A stretch of DNA of 64,000 nt. Source: Fomitopsis serialis. Taxonomy: Eukaryota > Basidiomycota > Agaricomycetes > Polyporales > Fomitopsidaceae. A program made the translations under genes and the position numbers. The notes under the pieces were generated by a model. It made no database searches. It was not told where the DNA came from and saw only the letters and a list, made by a program, of their open reading frames with translations. The stretch spans positions 20,336 to 84,335 of the forward strand of contig NW_025955129.1 in NCBI RefSeq assembly GCF_022376445.1. Direction: 5' to 3'. Below are positions 35,160 to 45,495 of the stretch, piece by piece; position 1 is the stretch's first letter; every line of letters starts with the position of its first letter.

Positions 35160-36010
35160 GCACAACGTACTCGCCGACCATGAGCGCGCCAGGAGAATGC
35201 CACGCGTGCAAACACAGGCAACGGGCAGGCCGCGGGCACGGACACAAGGGCGGGTAGACAAACTGTGGGCGAGCTGGTGGATCGGCAAGCGGGTGTATCG
35301 ACAAGCGGGCAAGCGTGCGTCGGCGGAGAGCACGGTAAGTTAGGCTAGCGTGTCGTCGTGCAGCACGACACGCATGACAACCGCGAGCGCGCTGGGCGAA
35401 TGCCCAGCACGCAAGCACAGCCGACAAACGTTCAGCGCGTACACCGGGCGGGCAAGCGGGCACACGAGCAGGCGGACGAGCGGGCAGGCGGACGGGTGGA
35501 TGAGCGAGCAGACGGCGGGCGGACGGGCGAGCGGACGAACAGACAGGAATGTGAAGGGTCGAGCAGGTGAGTAAGCAAACGGGTGGGTGTGCGAACCGGT
35601 GGTCTGACGAGGGCAGGGCGCGGGCGGCGCGGTTGCGTGCGGCACGACACACACGACGACCGCGAGCGCGCTGGGCCAATGCCCAGCACGCAGGCACGGC
35701 CGACGAATGCGAGACGGGCAAATCGGCGAGTGAGCGAGTGGACGGGCGAGTTGGTGAGTGGACGGGCAGGGGAGCGGGTGCGCGGGCAGGTGGACGAGCA
35801 GGCAGGCGTGCAGAGGGTGCATTGTCACGCAGGACGTCACGCCGACGGCGAGTACGCAGCTGACGAACAGACAGCACGCACACGGATCACCTGAATACGC
35901 GGGGACAGGGCTCCGCACCGCATACAACACGCCCGCCACGAACGCGTAGGGCCAATGCCCAGTACACATACAGTCGACGAACGCGCAGGCGGGCGAGCGG
36001 GCACAAGTGA
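35160..36010. repeat. Degenerate tandem modules, about 276-279 bp, each with a hairpin
   Basis: A short hairpin, GCTGGGC-NAAT-GCCCAGC, recurs at 35391-35407 and 35670-35687, with a degraded copy at about 35947-35963; spacing 279 and 276 bp. The flanks repeat too (CCGCGAGCGC before it, GCACGCA and GCCGACGAA-like blocks after it). Between them lie 4-bp-periodic GGGC/GGAC/GAGC runs that leave every frame open, which explains long but meaningless ORFs here. Confidence 0.75.
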
Positions 36011-36433
36011 GCGAGTGAGCGGGTGTGGAGATGGGCAGAGCCTGCCAACCCTACACCCACGGTTCGCCCTCGACAACGCCGACCCACACCGTCCACGGCC
36101 TGCTAGCGGCCCGTGCGACACCGTCTGCCTGTGGACGAGTGTTCCACTAAGTACTCCAGACAGTGGCAGGATCCGGCTCGGTCTCCGCCCGCGCCCGTCA
36201 CTGTTCGGGGTGTCGTCCATGTCCGCAGCAATACAGCTAGCAGGTGAACTCACCTTGTGTACTGCCATCTGCCGCCACTCCGGCTTCTGCATGCCCGCCA
36301 AGCAGTACTGCATGTGCCTCGCGAGTCCACAGACTGAGTGGGGAGTAGCGGGACGAAAGAGGGCAAGGGTTAGTTAGTTCCCTCTTATATACTGTGAACA
36401 AGTTGGACGAGAGATCGTATGAAAGGTTGATAC

Positions 36434-36605
36434 ATTGAAAGATACGTGAGCAACCGAGCAATGAAAGTTTCAGATGCCAGAAATGAAAGTTTCCGACTGC
36501 CTGACACGAAAGTATCAGGGAAAGCGAAAGTTTCAGCGCGAAAGTTTCCGACCGCAAACGGACGAATATGAAAGTTTCGCGCGCGGTATGTTGAAACTTT
36601 CATCT
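36434..36605. repeat. Right subterminal array of TGAAASTTTCA motifs
   Basis: About seven copies of the same motif as in the left array, ending with TTGAAACTTTCAT next to the terminal repeat. Confidence 0.85.
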
Positions 36606-36627
36606 CGTCCGCAGATTTTGACATTCC

Positions 36628-36636
36628 GCCTGAAAC
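36628..36636. repeat. Target site duplication, right copy
   Basis: GCCTGAAAC, identical to 34476-34484. Confidence 0.85.
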
Positions 36637-37018
36637 AGGCCGCCTGTGCGCAGTAACCCCGCAATATGTAAGCACAATGTACAAGCAGTTGATACATAGC
36701 GAATTGGTCACGGTCTGTAGCAGCGAACCAATGAACATATTCTCTGCTATGGTGAACATCTCCGTGTCAGCGTCCCGAATATTCCTCGAGAACTACGTGG
36801 AACCGGGACGTACCAGAACTGCTGAGTCAAGGCGGTCGTATGTACGAAGACGACCGCCGCGGCTGAAGCGCGCCACCGTCGCGTTCCTCACGTGCGCACG
36901 CACTGCGACAGCGGCCTCCCGCGTACTAGGCTAACTGCTTGCAGTCAACCGTCGTCTTCAAATAGTACAGTCCCGCATTCGCGCTGCTGTAGTCACTGCG
37001 CTACTCACTGCCCCTGAT
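36637..37018. other. 5' flank of the thioesterase gene
   Basis: No gene. The transposon inserted about 380 bp upstream of the thioesterase start, so it may have replaced or displaced promoter sequence. Confidence 0.45.
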
Positions 37019-37547
37019 ATGAGTCACGACGGCGACAAACTGAAGCAGCGCCGCCGCTCCGACTATCCGTACTTCCTGACCTACCGTACGCGCTGGTTCG
37101 TACAAACACTGCGTCGCGTACTCGGTCTGACTCTTATCCCTCCGCAGGAGCGACAACGACCAGTACGGGCACATGAACAACTCCGTATACTACCACCTAT
37201 TCGACTCCATCGTGAACACCTACCTGATCACGCGCTGTGGGCTGTCCCCGACACACTCACAGCAGATCGGGCTCGTCGTCTCGTCCTGGTGCCGATTCTT
37301 CGCGCCCGTGTCATTCCCGACCGTGGTTGACCTCGGCCTACGCGTAACGAGCCTCGGGAACAGCTCCGTGGCATACGAAGTGGCCGTGTTTGAGGAGGGA
37401 AAGGACGCGGCTAGTGCAGTGGGCGGGTACACGCATGTCTTCGTGGACAGCGAGAGTAGACGAAGCACGCCGATCGGTTCTGGTATGCGCGAAGGGTTTG
37501 ATAAGCTAGGTGTCAAACGTACAGAATTTGTCAATTCAAAGCTATAA
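37019..37547 (+). CDS. Hotdog-fold acyl-CoA thioesterase (4HBT family)
   Basis: Exons 37019-37095 and 37148-37547 join across a 52-bp intron to give 158 residues, the usual size of a single hotdog domain. The signature reads FLTYRTRW, then SDNDQYGHMNNSVYYHLFDS, the 4-hydroxybenzoyl-CoA thioesterase/YbgC pattern with the catalytic Asp region and the central helix. Strands follow in LGLRVTSLGNSSVAYEVAVF and GGYTHVFVD. Such enzymes hydrolyse acyl-CoA thioesters; chain length cannot be predicted. No targeting peptide is evident and the C-terminus (FVNSKL) resembles but does not clearly make a peroxisomal PTS1 signal (SKL at the extreme end is a valid PTS1), so peroxisomal location is likely. Confidence 0.85.
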
Positions 37548-39677
37548 CGTTCGATGTCTGGGAAACTGGGACCTATATGACTGGGAGTGTTCCTCCTACT
37601 CCGCGCTATGGTCTGAGCGGATCTGTCCCCTAGTACTCTGGACAATCCGTATGACAACATTCAACGCGTCAATGCCCGTGTTCAGGTTCCTTCTTCTCAA
37701 CTGGAATATACAGGTTCGAGACACTATCTGAACTATCCTAGGGTCTTCTCGCGCCGGAACGCATGCAGCTAGTGCCTGATACCTTCAATGTGGTGAGCCA
37801 ACACTCCGACCTCTGATAAAACCCTACTGAGGCCCTTGATGTGTCTCCGCTCAGACGAAAGTACATTATAGGATCAACGTGGTTATCAAGTGATTCATTT
37901 AGCCACTGCCCACACAGGCGAGACGAGGCTATGCGATGTGGAATACACGCACTGCGCTTCATCGTACCCATGGAACGGGCCGTGCAGTGCTCCTTTGAGG
38001 TCCAAGCACAAGTATAAGGCAATGCGACGTAAGCTTGTATGCCGGTGGAACAGGGGTGGCTCAGGACGAGTGCGCCGCAGTGCGCACAGCAGTTGCCGTG
38101 AGTTGGAATATACGTCGGCCTTCGAGAGAAGCGAGTATTGACGAGAGCTCCAGCTGATGGTCGAATGCAGACTCGAGCCATGACTGTGGCTCGATGAGGC
38201 GTCGAGGACGCGGTGATACTGAAGTGCTCGGAGGATCCACGACGTCGGTGGACGCATGCATCACGCGTAGACGCGCGAGTTGTCATCGCGTCTGACATCC
38301 TCTGCGCTCAGGCCTACCGTCTGTCCTCCCGCCCACGACTCATCTTCCTTGCTTTGTTTCTTCCTTGGAAGGGCTCATGCGTGTTGGATCAGCGCATTCT
38401 CAGCGCCTTGGACCCAGATGGGCGCACATATAAGACCACGCCTCTAGTCGGCGGCTGTGTCCCGGGCTTCGCGTCTGGGGCGTGCCTTCTCAAGAGTGCT
38501 AACGCATGTCTTAGTTGCGTTAGCATCATCGCGCATTCGTGAGCGACATGATTGCTCGATACAGCCCAGGCGCGTGGTCCCTTCTATGCTCACGGGTATG
38601 TGTCCATCAAAACTCTGTTCGTGGCAGCGTTAACGACGTTCTGCGGCATCCCTTTTGGAGCAGTTCATGTTGACCGACACGACGTACAGAGTCTTGTGCG
38701 GAAAGACCATCAACATACGGACCTAGACATTTTGACCGTCTGTGCGTCAACGAGACAGTCAACTTGTCCTGTCAATGCGCAGCCTTGGTGCCGGTCGGCT
38801 ATTCAATCCCATAAAGCAGATCAAAGCACAGGTTTATTCTTGACCTCTCATCCTGGGCTCTCGGTAAGTACATCAAGGCGTTCTCAGTTGCTCGAAACAA
38901 TTGTACGCAAAATCCTCTCAGAATATTGGATGGTGCGCAGCCGGGCCCTTCCGAGAGCGAGACGCGGATGCGTCTCAACCAGTTCATTCAGATTGCGAAC
39001 AAAGTGGCCCGGACCTCACGCATCAGAACACGAACGGAACTCTGCATGGAGAGCAGGAAATGCATTTACGCAGCCAGGTCTTCCATGTCCTGGGTTCTAC
39101 CACGTGCGCGCTTCCTACCGATGCAAGGTATTACGATAACCATATTCTCGCAGAGTGTGGCGCGAACGCAGTGGATTAGAGCACTGCGCACCCAGTGAGC
39201 AGTTCGACGTAACCTTGTACGTCCCTGGTACGAGGGCGGCTCAAGACATGCGGCGAGCCTGTGCATTGGCCCGAGCTGGCCTCGTACTGATATAAGAAAT
39301 GCGGGATGCTGCCTCTCTTGCGCTCTAGTCCGCAGGTCATCTGTTCGAGCCTTCCGCGTTCTGCGCCTGCGCTCTCCTCCCGACTTCTATCGCCGTTCCT
39401 GGTCCACAACGCTCAGAGCCTACCATCTATTCTCACCGACCGGTTCTGCCTCGCGGATTGCACCCGACTCGCTGCTGCCAAGTTCACGGTTTTCACGGGT
39501 GAGATCTCGGAAGAGTGGTGTCTGCACGACATAACCTGATACTTCCGCACTATATACAGGGCACCGAGCGTCAACTCAGATATCGCTAGAAGTTTTGCGG
39601 ATATAACGTAGTCGGGTATATTTTCCAATATACCGGGGATCCATTGAACCATAATGACCCGATGGTGTGATTACCAG
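37548..39677. other. Gene-poor region, no supported gene
   Basis: Frames up to 195 codons (38552-39139 plus) lack motifs and are contradicted by equally long frames on the other strand. A TATA-like CACATATAAG is at 38427. No repeat boundary was recognised. Confidence 0.4.
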
Positions 39678-40482
39678 ATGGCGGATGCAGTCGATGGCGA
39701 AGGGTGGCCACTGGAAGGCCATGCCCCAAAAGTGCAGGACTGCTTCAGACCGCCCACGTACTCAAGGTATGCCTTCCGTTTGCCCGGGTGTCCGTTGCTC
39801 ATATTGACTTGCTTCCTGAACGCAGTGATACCTGTCCGCGATTTCCTCAGGAACTGATCGACCGCATCTGCAAGTTCCTTCGGTACGATCCTTTCACACT
39901 GACGAGGTGCCGCCTCGTTTGCCACGCTTGGTTTCACGCCGCATGGCGCCTCTGTTTGCCCAGCTGGCTCCAGTTGAAAACCGGAAAGGCCTTAGGCAAC
40001 TGCGCACGCATGTTCTTGTCAAATGGCAATCGTCCATATGGCAAGACATTTACCAGCCTGGAGATTGTGGAGGACCCTCGAAAGCCTTTCATGCGTGTCT
40101 TTCCGATGCGCATCCCCGGGTACATTCTACCGCGATTGACGAGCCTAACGATACGGGACTTCGACTGCGCAGTCACCAGGCCACATCATCGCTTCTTCCA
40201 CTTCCTCTCCTACTACACCAGCATCACGGGACTAGACATTGTGCAGTGCTGCTTTCGCAATATAGCGGAAGTCCGTAGGATCTCTAATGCACTGCCGAAT
40301 CTCGAAAACCTGTCTCTTTGTGGAATCACACTGCAGCACCCACTGGCGCCTGATCCAGTGGCCCGCTACACTCCCTCGTTCTGCAACAAGCTCAAGAGTC
40401 TCAGACTTAGAGCTTTGCACTCAACTTTCGAGTTTGCTACTCACTCTCGTGAACACCTTCGATTCCTATTGGATGGTGTATG

Positions 40483-40667
40483 TGTTGGAACATGCGTTTA
40501 GGCACGAGCTCGCAAGCTCGGCCGAGATAGTTCCTGAATGAAGATAAGGGAGGTCAGGGTATATAAACCGTAGTTTTCGATGTACCTACCTTACGCGATT
40601 GCCCTTCGGGCATCGTCCGCGCCCGGGACACTCGCGCCCGTCGACCGTCGTTCCGCTTGTTCTCACA
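40483..40667 (+). repeat. 5' LTR of the miniature element
   Basis: 185 bp; includes TATATAAA near 40559. By eye identical to 41349-41533. Confidence 0.9.
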
Positions 40668-41348
40668 CAATCGTGTCAGCCCACCTGGGGGTTTACTACC
40701 AGAAGGCTCTGGGGGCAGCCGAAAGCCCGCCGCTCGCTGCGTTGCTGGACCTCGTGCGCATGCTGTCACTCGCCGATGCTCTGCTGGCCGTCGCTGTGCC
40801 GCAGACTCCCGCCGTCATCGTCGACCCACCTGCCTAGACGAGGCTGAAGTCGTCTACCCGCCGTTGAACGCCGCACGCGCGCCACCGCCGCCGCACGTCG
40901 TACGATCGACCTGTCGAACCGAACCGCCCGGGACAGGGCCGAAGCTGTCCACCGCCGAACCGTTGTCTTGCCCGCCGCCGAGGGCACCGTCGTCGAACCG
41001 TTGAACCATTGAACCGCCCGCCGAGGGTACCGAACCGCCCGCCGAGGGCACCGCTGAACTGTCCGTCGAGGACACCGCCGATCGAATTGTTGTCGCTGGA
41101 GATGTTGAAGTTGCCGGATTTGGACGAGGATCGCGCCGCCGTACGTTTACGCCTTACCTTCGCACCTAAGGGTCGCCCGTCGTAGCTCATCGCGAGCATG
41201 GACTATCGGCCGAATGTCGGAGTGTTGGAATGGGTGTCGGAGCTGGATGACTGCGCCGAGAGGATGAGGATTTGAGTTTGGGGGAGTGCCGGATATTGAA
41301 CTGCGGGGAGTGCATACGACGCGCTCGCTTGCTTCGCTCGGGGGAGTG

Positions 41349-41533
41349 TGTTGGAACATGCGTTTAGGCACGAGCTCGCAAGCTCGGCCGAGATAGTTCC
41401 TGAATGAAGATAAGGGAGGTCAGGGTATATAAACCGTAGTTTTCGATGTACCTACCTTACGCGATTGCCCTTCGGGCATCGTCCGCGCCCGGGACACTCG
41501 CGCCCGTCGACCGTCGTTCCGCTTGTTCTCACA
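41349..41533 (+). repeat. 3' LTR of the miniature element
   Basis: 185 bp; by eye identical to 40483-40667, which implies recent insertion. Confidence 0.9.
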
Positions 41534-42853
41534 GTATGTGCCACGTACTCGTATGTAACTGAGCTAGAGTTTCCACTGCACTACTACTCTTCGTTTTCAC
41601 ATCTTCATCAGTTTCTATGCCATTTCCCTCATCTGTCCCACTTGTCGCTACTGAATGAATTCGGCCCCCACGTCGAGCCTGCCTCAGCGGCAGACATGTC
41701 CCTATACACAGCACATGCACCAACTCCCTCCTTGACAAATTTCGCACTCGAATGTGTCCCCGTGTCGTGGGCATCACAGCTTCTGAAGTTGGTGTTAAAC
41801 CCGCAAGCTTGTAGCAAACTGGAAGCTATGCGGATTCAATCTTCGGTTTGGGACGGCCGTTGTGCAGAGCTTGGACTACGCGTTACAGAGGTTCTGCGTC
41901 TCGCCGGAGCGCTCAAGACGTTCGAGTGTATGTTGCATCTTGCTGATGGTAAAGGTCCTCGTGCATCGTCATTGCAATTATAGTCACTCATTGAAGCAAC
42001 AGGAGACCCAATCCACGATGCCGTGCCGCGACTTACAACAAATACATCGCTGACAAGACTGATAATGAACTTCCACTCCGTCTATCCATCACTCCCAATG
42101 ATCCGGAGGGGCCTGGGTACCTTGCTATCTGACATCCGAAGCCCGCATGTGGAGCAACTCGAAATTCGGATTGGCCTACTAGTATCGTCCCACTCCGAGA
42201 CGTCTGGAGATGGAAACTACTCGGACGCCTCAGTCAGGGAGGCAGACCCTCCCGGCTCCACCTCCTATTTCCACGATATACTCTCTCGTAGCATCTTTGA
42301 CCAGCTTCCAGCTGCGGAAGTTGTCGCGGAAGTTCCTGACCCCTGGGCCGATGTCTCCACGGGTGTATGGATCAGAGTCCAATTGGTCCGCTCGCCGGAG
42401 GGGGAGGCTCAACTTGAAACCGCCACAATGTCTGCGATCAAGACAGACATGATTACCCTGTTCGCACCATGGCTGGACCGCGGAGTTGTACAGCTCGAAT
42501 TCTATCCGGATCCTGACGATGAATATTCCGTCACTCGCTCCTCCTCATCAGTACTCCGTGTTCTTGGTGAGTGTCACGACTCCGTTACCGGTAAGGGCGC
42601 AGCCGCGATCTGTTCAGTATGCTCATACGCTAGAGTAGGGACTCGAACACATACCAGCATAAAGGAGATACAGGACTCGGAGGACGATGAACGCGAAGGA
42701 GGCGCACGCGATGTCAGTGGAGATACGGAGACAGAAGACGTGGTTTATCCGGGGCCAATGGACTCCAACGCACTTGGATCTGCACGACTGACCTCGGATT
42801 ATCAAGTTGTATGTCGCTCGACTTTTATATGCCGGAAAGCACCTCACTCATAG

Positions 42854-45495
42854 ACCACCCAGACCCAGGTTAATGACCAAACTCAGAAAGCGGTCCAGAC
42901 CGAGACATCGTGTCTTGGTGAACAGTGTCTGGAGCGGCAATCCATCGGACACATCGCTGCTACCCGCCCAGGCTTTCGCAGTCGAATTGCGAGACTCGTG
43001 CGCACGATCCTTTGTAGTCCACAAAGAAAGGACGTGCAGGAATAGGATTCGGGAATGTGGATATGACACACGGGGACAGGATGATTGATAGGTTTGCCAG
43101 GTCGTTCGTGGATGTGCAGGACGCGCCGCGTACATGAATCGTCTTATCTATCGAATGCGCTTGAATCATATGGGGTCGCACCACGCAGGACCTATCGATC
43201 AGTAGTCACTCTCAGGCCGTGCGAGTAAGAGGTGAGATGGACGCGCACGAAGGCGGAGAGCAGCGTGACGACGCGATGCTGAAGCCCTCTAGAACCGCCC
43301 ACGCAGTTGACCGGTTTCCCACTTGCTACCAGGCATGAAAACTGTCGCGTCGCAGCTGTGCCAGTGGAGCGAAGATCTCGTATACGCGTGTCGCGTCGCA
43401 CTTTGCCGCACTATCTGCGGAAGAGTTTTTGTATCGAGCTGTACGCGCATGAGGCCTAAGAACGACGGTGGAGTCGATATCACCTGCGTTACGATCAGGT
43501 TTCTCGCATAAAGATCCGACGGTTTCTGAACATGCAGCTAAGTCACTTGAAATTCAGAGGAGAGCCGCAGCTAATACGAAGAAGAACGCAAATGGTCGGT
43601 ACGCAGACGGCAAGTTCTTGGTAACTTACAGCCCGATCGCGAGGGTGGAGTTCTATGCCATGCGACAAGAGCCGCCCAATTGCGGCGCAGGGAGGGGATG
43701 TCCTTCGGAAGTGGCGGATCCACTGCGATCGGCGAGCGTTGGTCGACGAACTGCGTATCCCGTCCACTCGGTCTGTGTATAGGTCGGACGATAGCCGTAG
43801 GCTGTGGACGAAACTGGCAAATGGGAAGCGCAATGCGTCCGCGGCGCAGCCGCAAGAGGTTCTCGCCAGGCGTCGCGTACGCGGTGAGGCTCGTTGGGTG
43901 GAGACGGCCTTGCGAGACGTTCGGCGGGTGATGTACGAGTTCGGTATATATGCGTGGTCTTGAAGGGGGTAGGACCGGAGGTCTTCGGCTGCAACGTCGC
44001 GATCAGTTCAGCGAAGAGATACTCCGTCCATACGTGTTCGTGTTGGTGGTTAGACGTGAGCCACGTACCACGAAGGCGCCCCATGAGATACCCGTGCTGC
44101 GCCCAACGAGGGCAGCGAACACACGCCCTTGACCGTTCGAGCCAGGAACGTACGCAGTTCACCCCCAGATGGTGCCGTGACGCGCAAGACGTGTCAGAGA
44201 TGCGACTGCCGTTCCGGGCGCGACGTGCGGCCTGTCAAGCCTCCGAGGACGCACCGCGAAAGCTTTTGACCAGACGCTGCTCTTGCTGCGAGGACACTGG
44301 AGGGTGTGAATACTCGGAATCCTGGGTGTAGTCGTGAGCAGCGTGAGATGCGTGGATGCGAGGATCACCGGTAGCAAGAGGGTGGACGGGTCGTTCGCGG
44401 GAGACGCAGGCGAGGACGAGAGCTCGAGTAGACAAAGAGACTCGGGGGCGAGGATTCGAGCGAGCACGCACCCATCAGCCGGAGGTCGCTAGTGTATTCT
44501 CCAGGGGTATAGCCAGTCCTGCGATATGCAGACATGCCGCATACAAAGAGGACAGCCTACGGTGCGCCATTGAGCGTGGCGTGAGGTGGATGAAGAAGGA
44601 GTGTGTTTAGGACTCGCCAAGCAAGCATGTCTGCCCGCCTGCAGTGACCGCGGAAGACGGACGACCTCGCATGTTCTTGTGTCGTAACGGTAGACGGATT
44701 GCGAGTCTGTGAGTACGTGATAGGATCGTTCACAACAAGGATCTTCCGAGCGTATCTGAGTCTCATCAAGCTCGAAAGAAGCCGCAACGGAACTGGCCCG
44801 AGACTCACCGGAACGACCGTAGTTGCCCTACAAGCCTCCACCGTCAGTGGCCTCCGCAGATGCAGTTTGCGTCGACTGTCAAGCGTTGTTATGACTCGGA
44901 TCGCAGGTCGTATGAGCAGCCTAGAAGTAGAGAGAAGAGGATAGGCGGGAGTCGAGCTCACGCGCGTCGAATTAAGACCGCGCCCACCGGAACGGAGGAC
45001 GGGGACCGACATGCAACGGCTGGAGGCGGCAAGAGTCTGCACGCTATAATCTCGAGTCGTGCCGAGGAGACCTTTGTGCGCATGTTGGTCAGATCCTCGC
45101 ACGCGAGACGGTGACGCGTATGGCCTTCAGGGGAGCGTGCATCGCGGAACGGCCGTGCACAATCTGCAGAGGGCGGGTACGCTTGAGACGCGACAGGTGG
45201 TCGATATCATCGTCGGTGTCGCAGCGGGTGGCCAATGAGCGAGAGGCGCTCTCTTTGGGAGCGGAGAAGAGAGAGAGGCGGGACGGATGACGTGACTGAC
45301 GAGAGCGGCCGTGGACACTTCCTCTAGATCCAACGCAGTTAGACACAAGCTACGATACGGTACATTTTTATAATCATGGACGCTGCACGCGTACGGTGAC
45401 GTACGCCTGTGCACACGTACACTCACTGGCAGCGCGTCGCGCATATGCTTGGGTCACCAGGGCAGATCGACCTACACAGTGTTCGACCCTCCGAT
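42854..45495. other. Gene-poor region, no supported gene
   Basis: Many overlapping frames of 60-180 codons on both strands (longest 44557-45102 minus) with basic, Arg/Ser-rich translations and no shared motifs. No transposon ends seen. The first 300 bp is the 3' flank of the F-box gene. Confidence 0.4.

Larger units (their letters stand above)
34485..36627. mobile_element. Non-autonomous DNA transposon, 2143 bp, 9-bp target duplication (Mutator-like?)
   Basis: GCCTGAAAC occurs directly repeated at 34476-34484 and 36628-36636. Immediately inside, the left end reads GGGGACGTCAAAATCTGCG and the right end, in reverse complement, GGAATGTCAAAATCTGCG, so a 13-bp block, GTCAAAATCTGCG, is perfect in both. 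Next come arrays of a TGAAASTTTCA motif at both ends. The core (about 34980-36100) is GC-rich with degenerate tandem modules. A 9-bp duplication and G-start termini fit Mutator-like elements, but no transposase is encoded, so the superfamily is an inference. The core includes a coding-like piece on the minus strand near 36255-36310 (MQYCLAGMQKPEWRQMAVHK followed by GTGAGT). TATA boxes lie at about 34731 and 34995. Confidence 0.8.
40483..41533 (+). mobile_element. Miniature LTR element (TRIM-like), 1051 bp
   Basis: Two 185-bp direct repeats, starting TGTTGG and ending CTCACA, bound 681 bp of internal DNA. The 5-bp GTATG flanks it at 40478-40482 and 41534-41538. GGGGGAGTG just before the right LTR is a plausible polypurine tract. 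The internal part has no gag, protease, integrase or reverse transcriptase, so movement must depend on another element. It contains short tandem CCGCCCGCCGAGGG units near 41015-41060. No clear tRNA-complementary primer site follows the left LTR. The strand is assigned from the polypurine tract and the TATATAAA box in the LTR. Confidence 0.88.
39678..42853 (+). pseudogene. F-box/leucine-rich protein, copy 4, split by a miniature LTR element
   Basis: Exon 1 (39678-39766) encodes MADAVDGEGW and ends FRPPTYSR; after a 59-bp intron, exon 2 starts at 39826 with the F-box (CPRFPQELIDRICKFLRYDP, then LTRCRLVCHAWFHAAW). Leucine-rich sequence runs to 40482, where a 1051-bp element is inserted, and resumes at 41539 with TELEFPLHYYSSFSHLHQF. 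Exon 2 ends at 41948; exon 3 (42003-42853) contains LFAPWLDRGVVQLEFYPDPD, as in copy 3. Without the element and one copy of its 5-bp target duplication the three exons sum to 2007 nt and stay open, so the gene was intact until this insertion. As it stands, translation would run into the LTR and stop at 40501. A truncated F-box protein could still be made. Confidence 0.85.

Noticed and set aside
35074..35883. 269-codon minus-strand frame rich in Ala, Arg and Pro
   Set aside because: It arises from stop-free 4-bp-periodic repeats inside the 2.1-kb transposon; several frames on both strands are equally open.
40668..40700. Primer-binding site for the miniature LTR element
   Set aside because: No TGG-start tRNA complement is seen directly after the left LTR, so none is annotated.
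42636..42660. tRNA-like GGGACTCGAACAC
   Set aside because: It lies in an open exon and lacks a matching cloverleaf. No tRNA or rRNA gene was found in the window.
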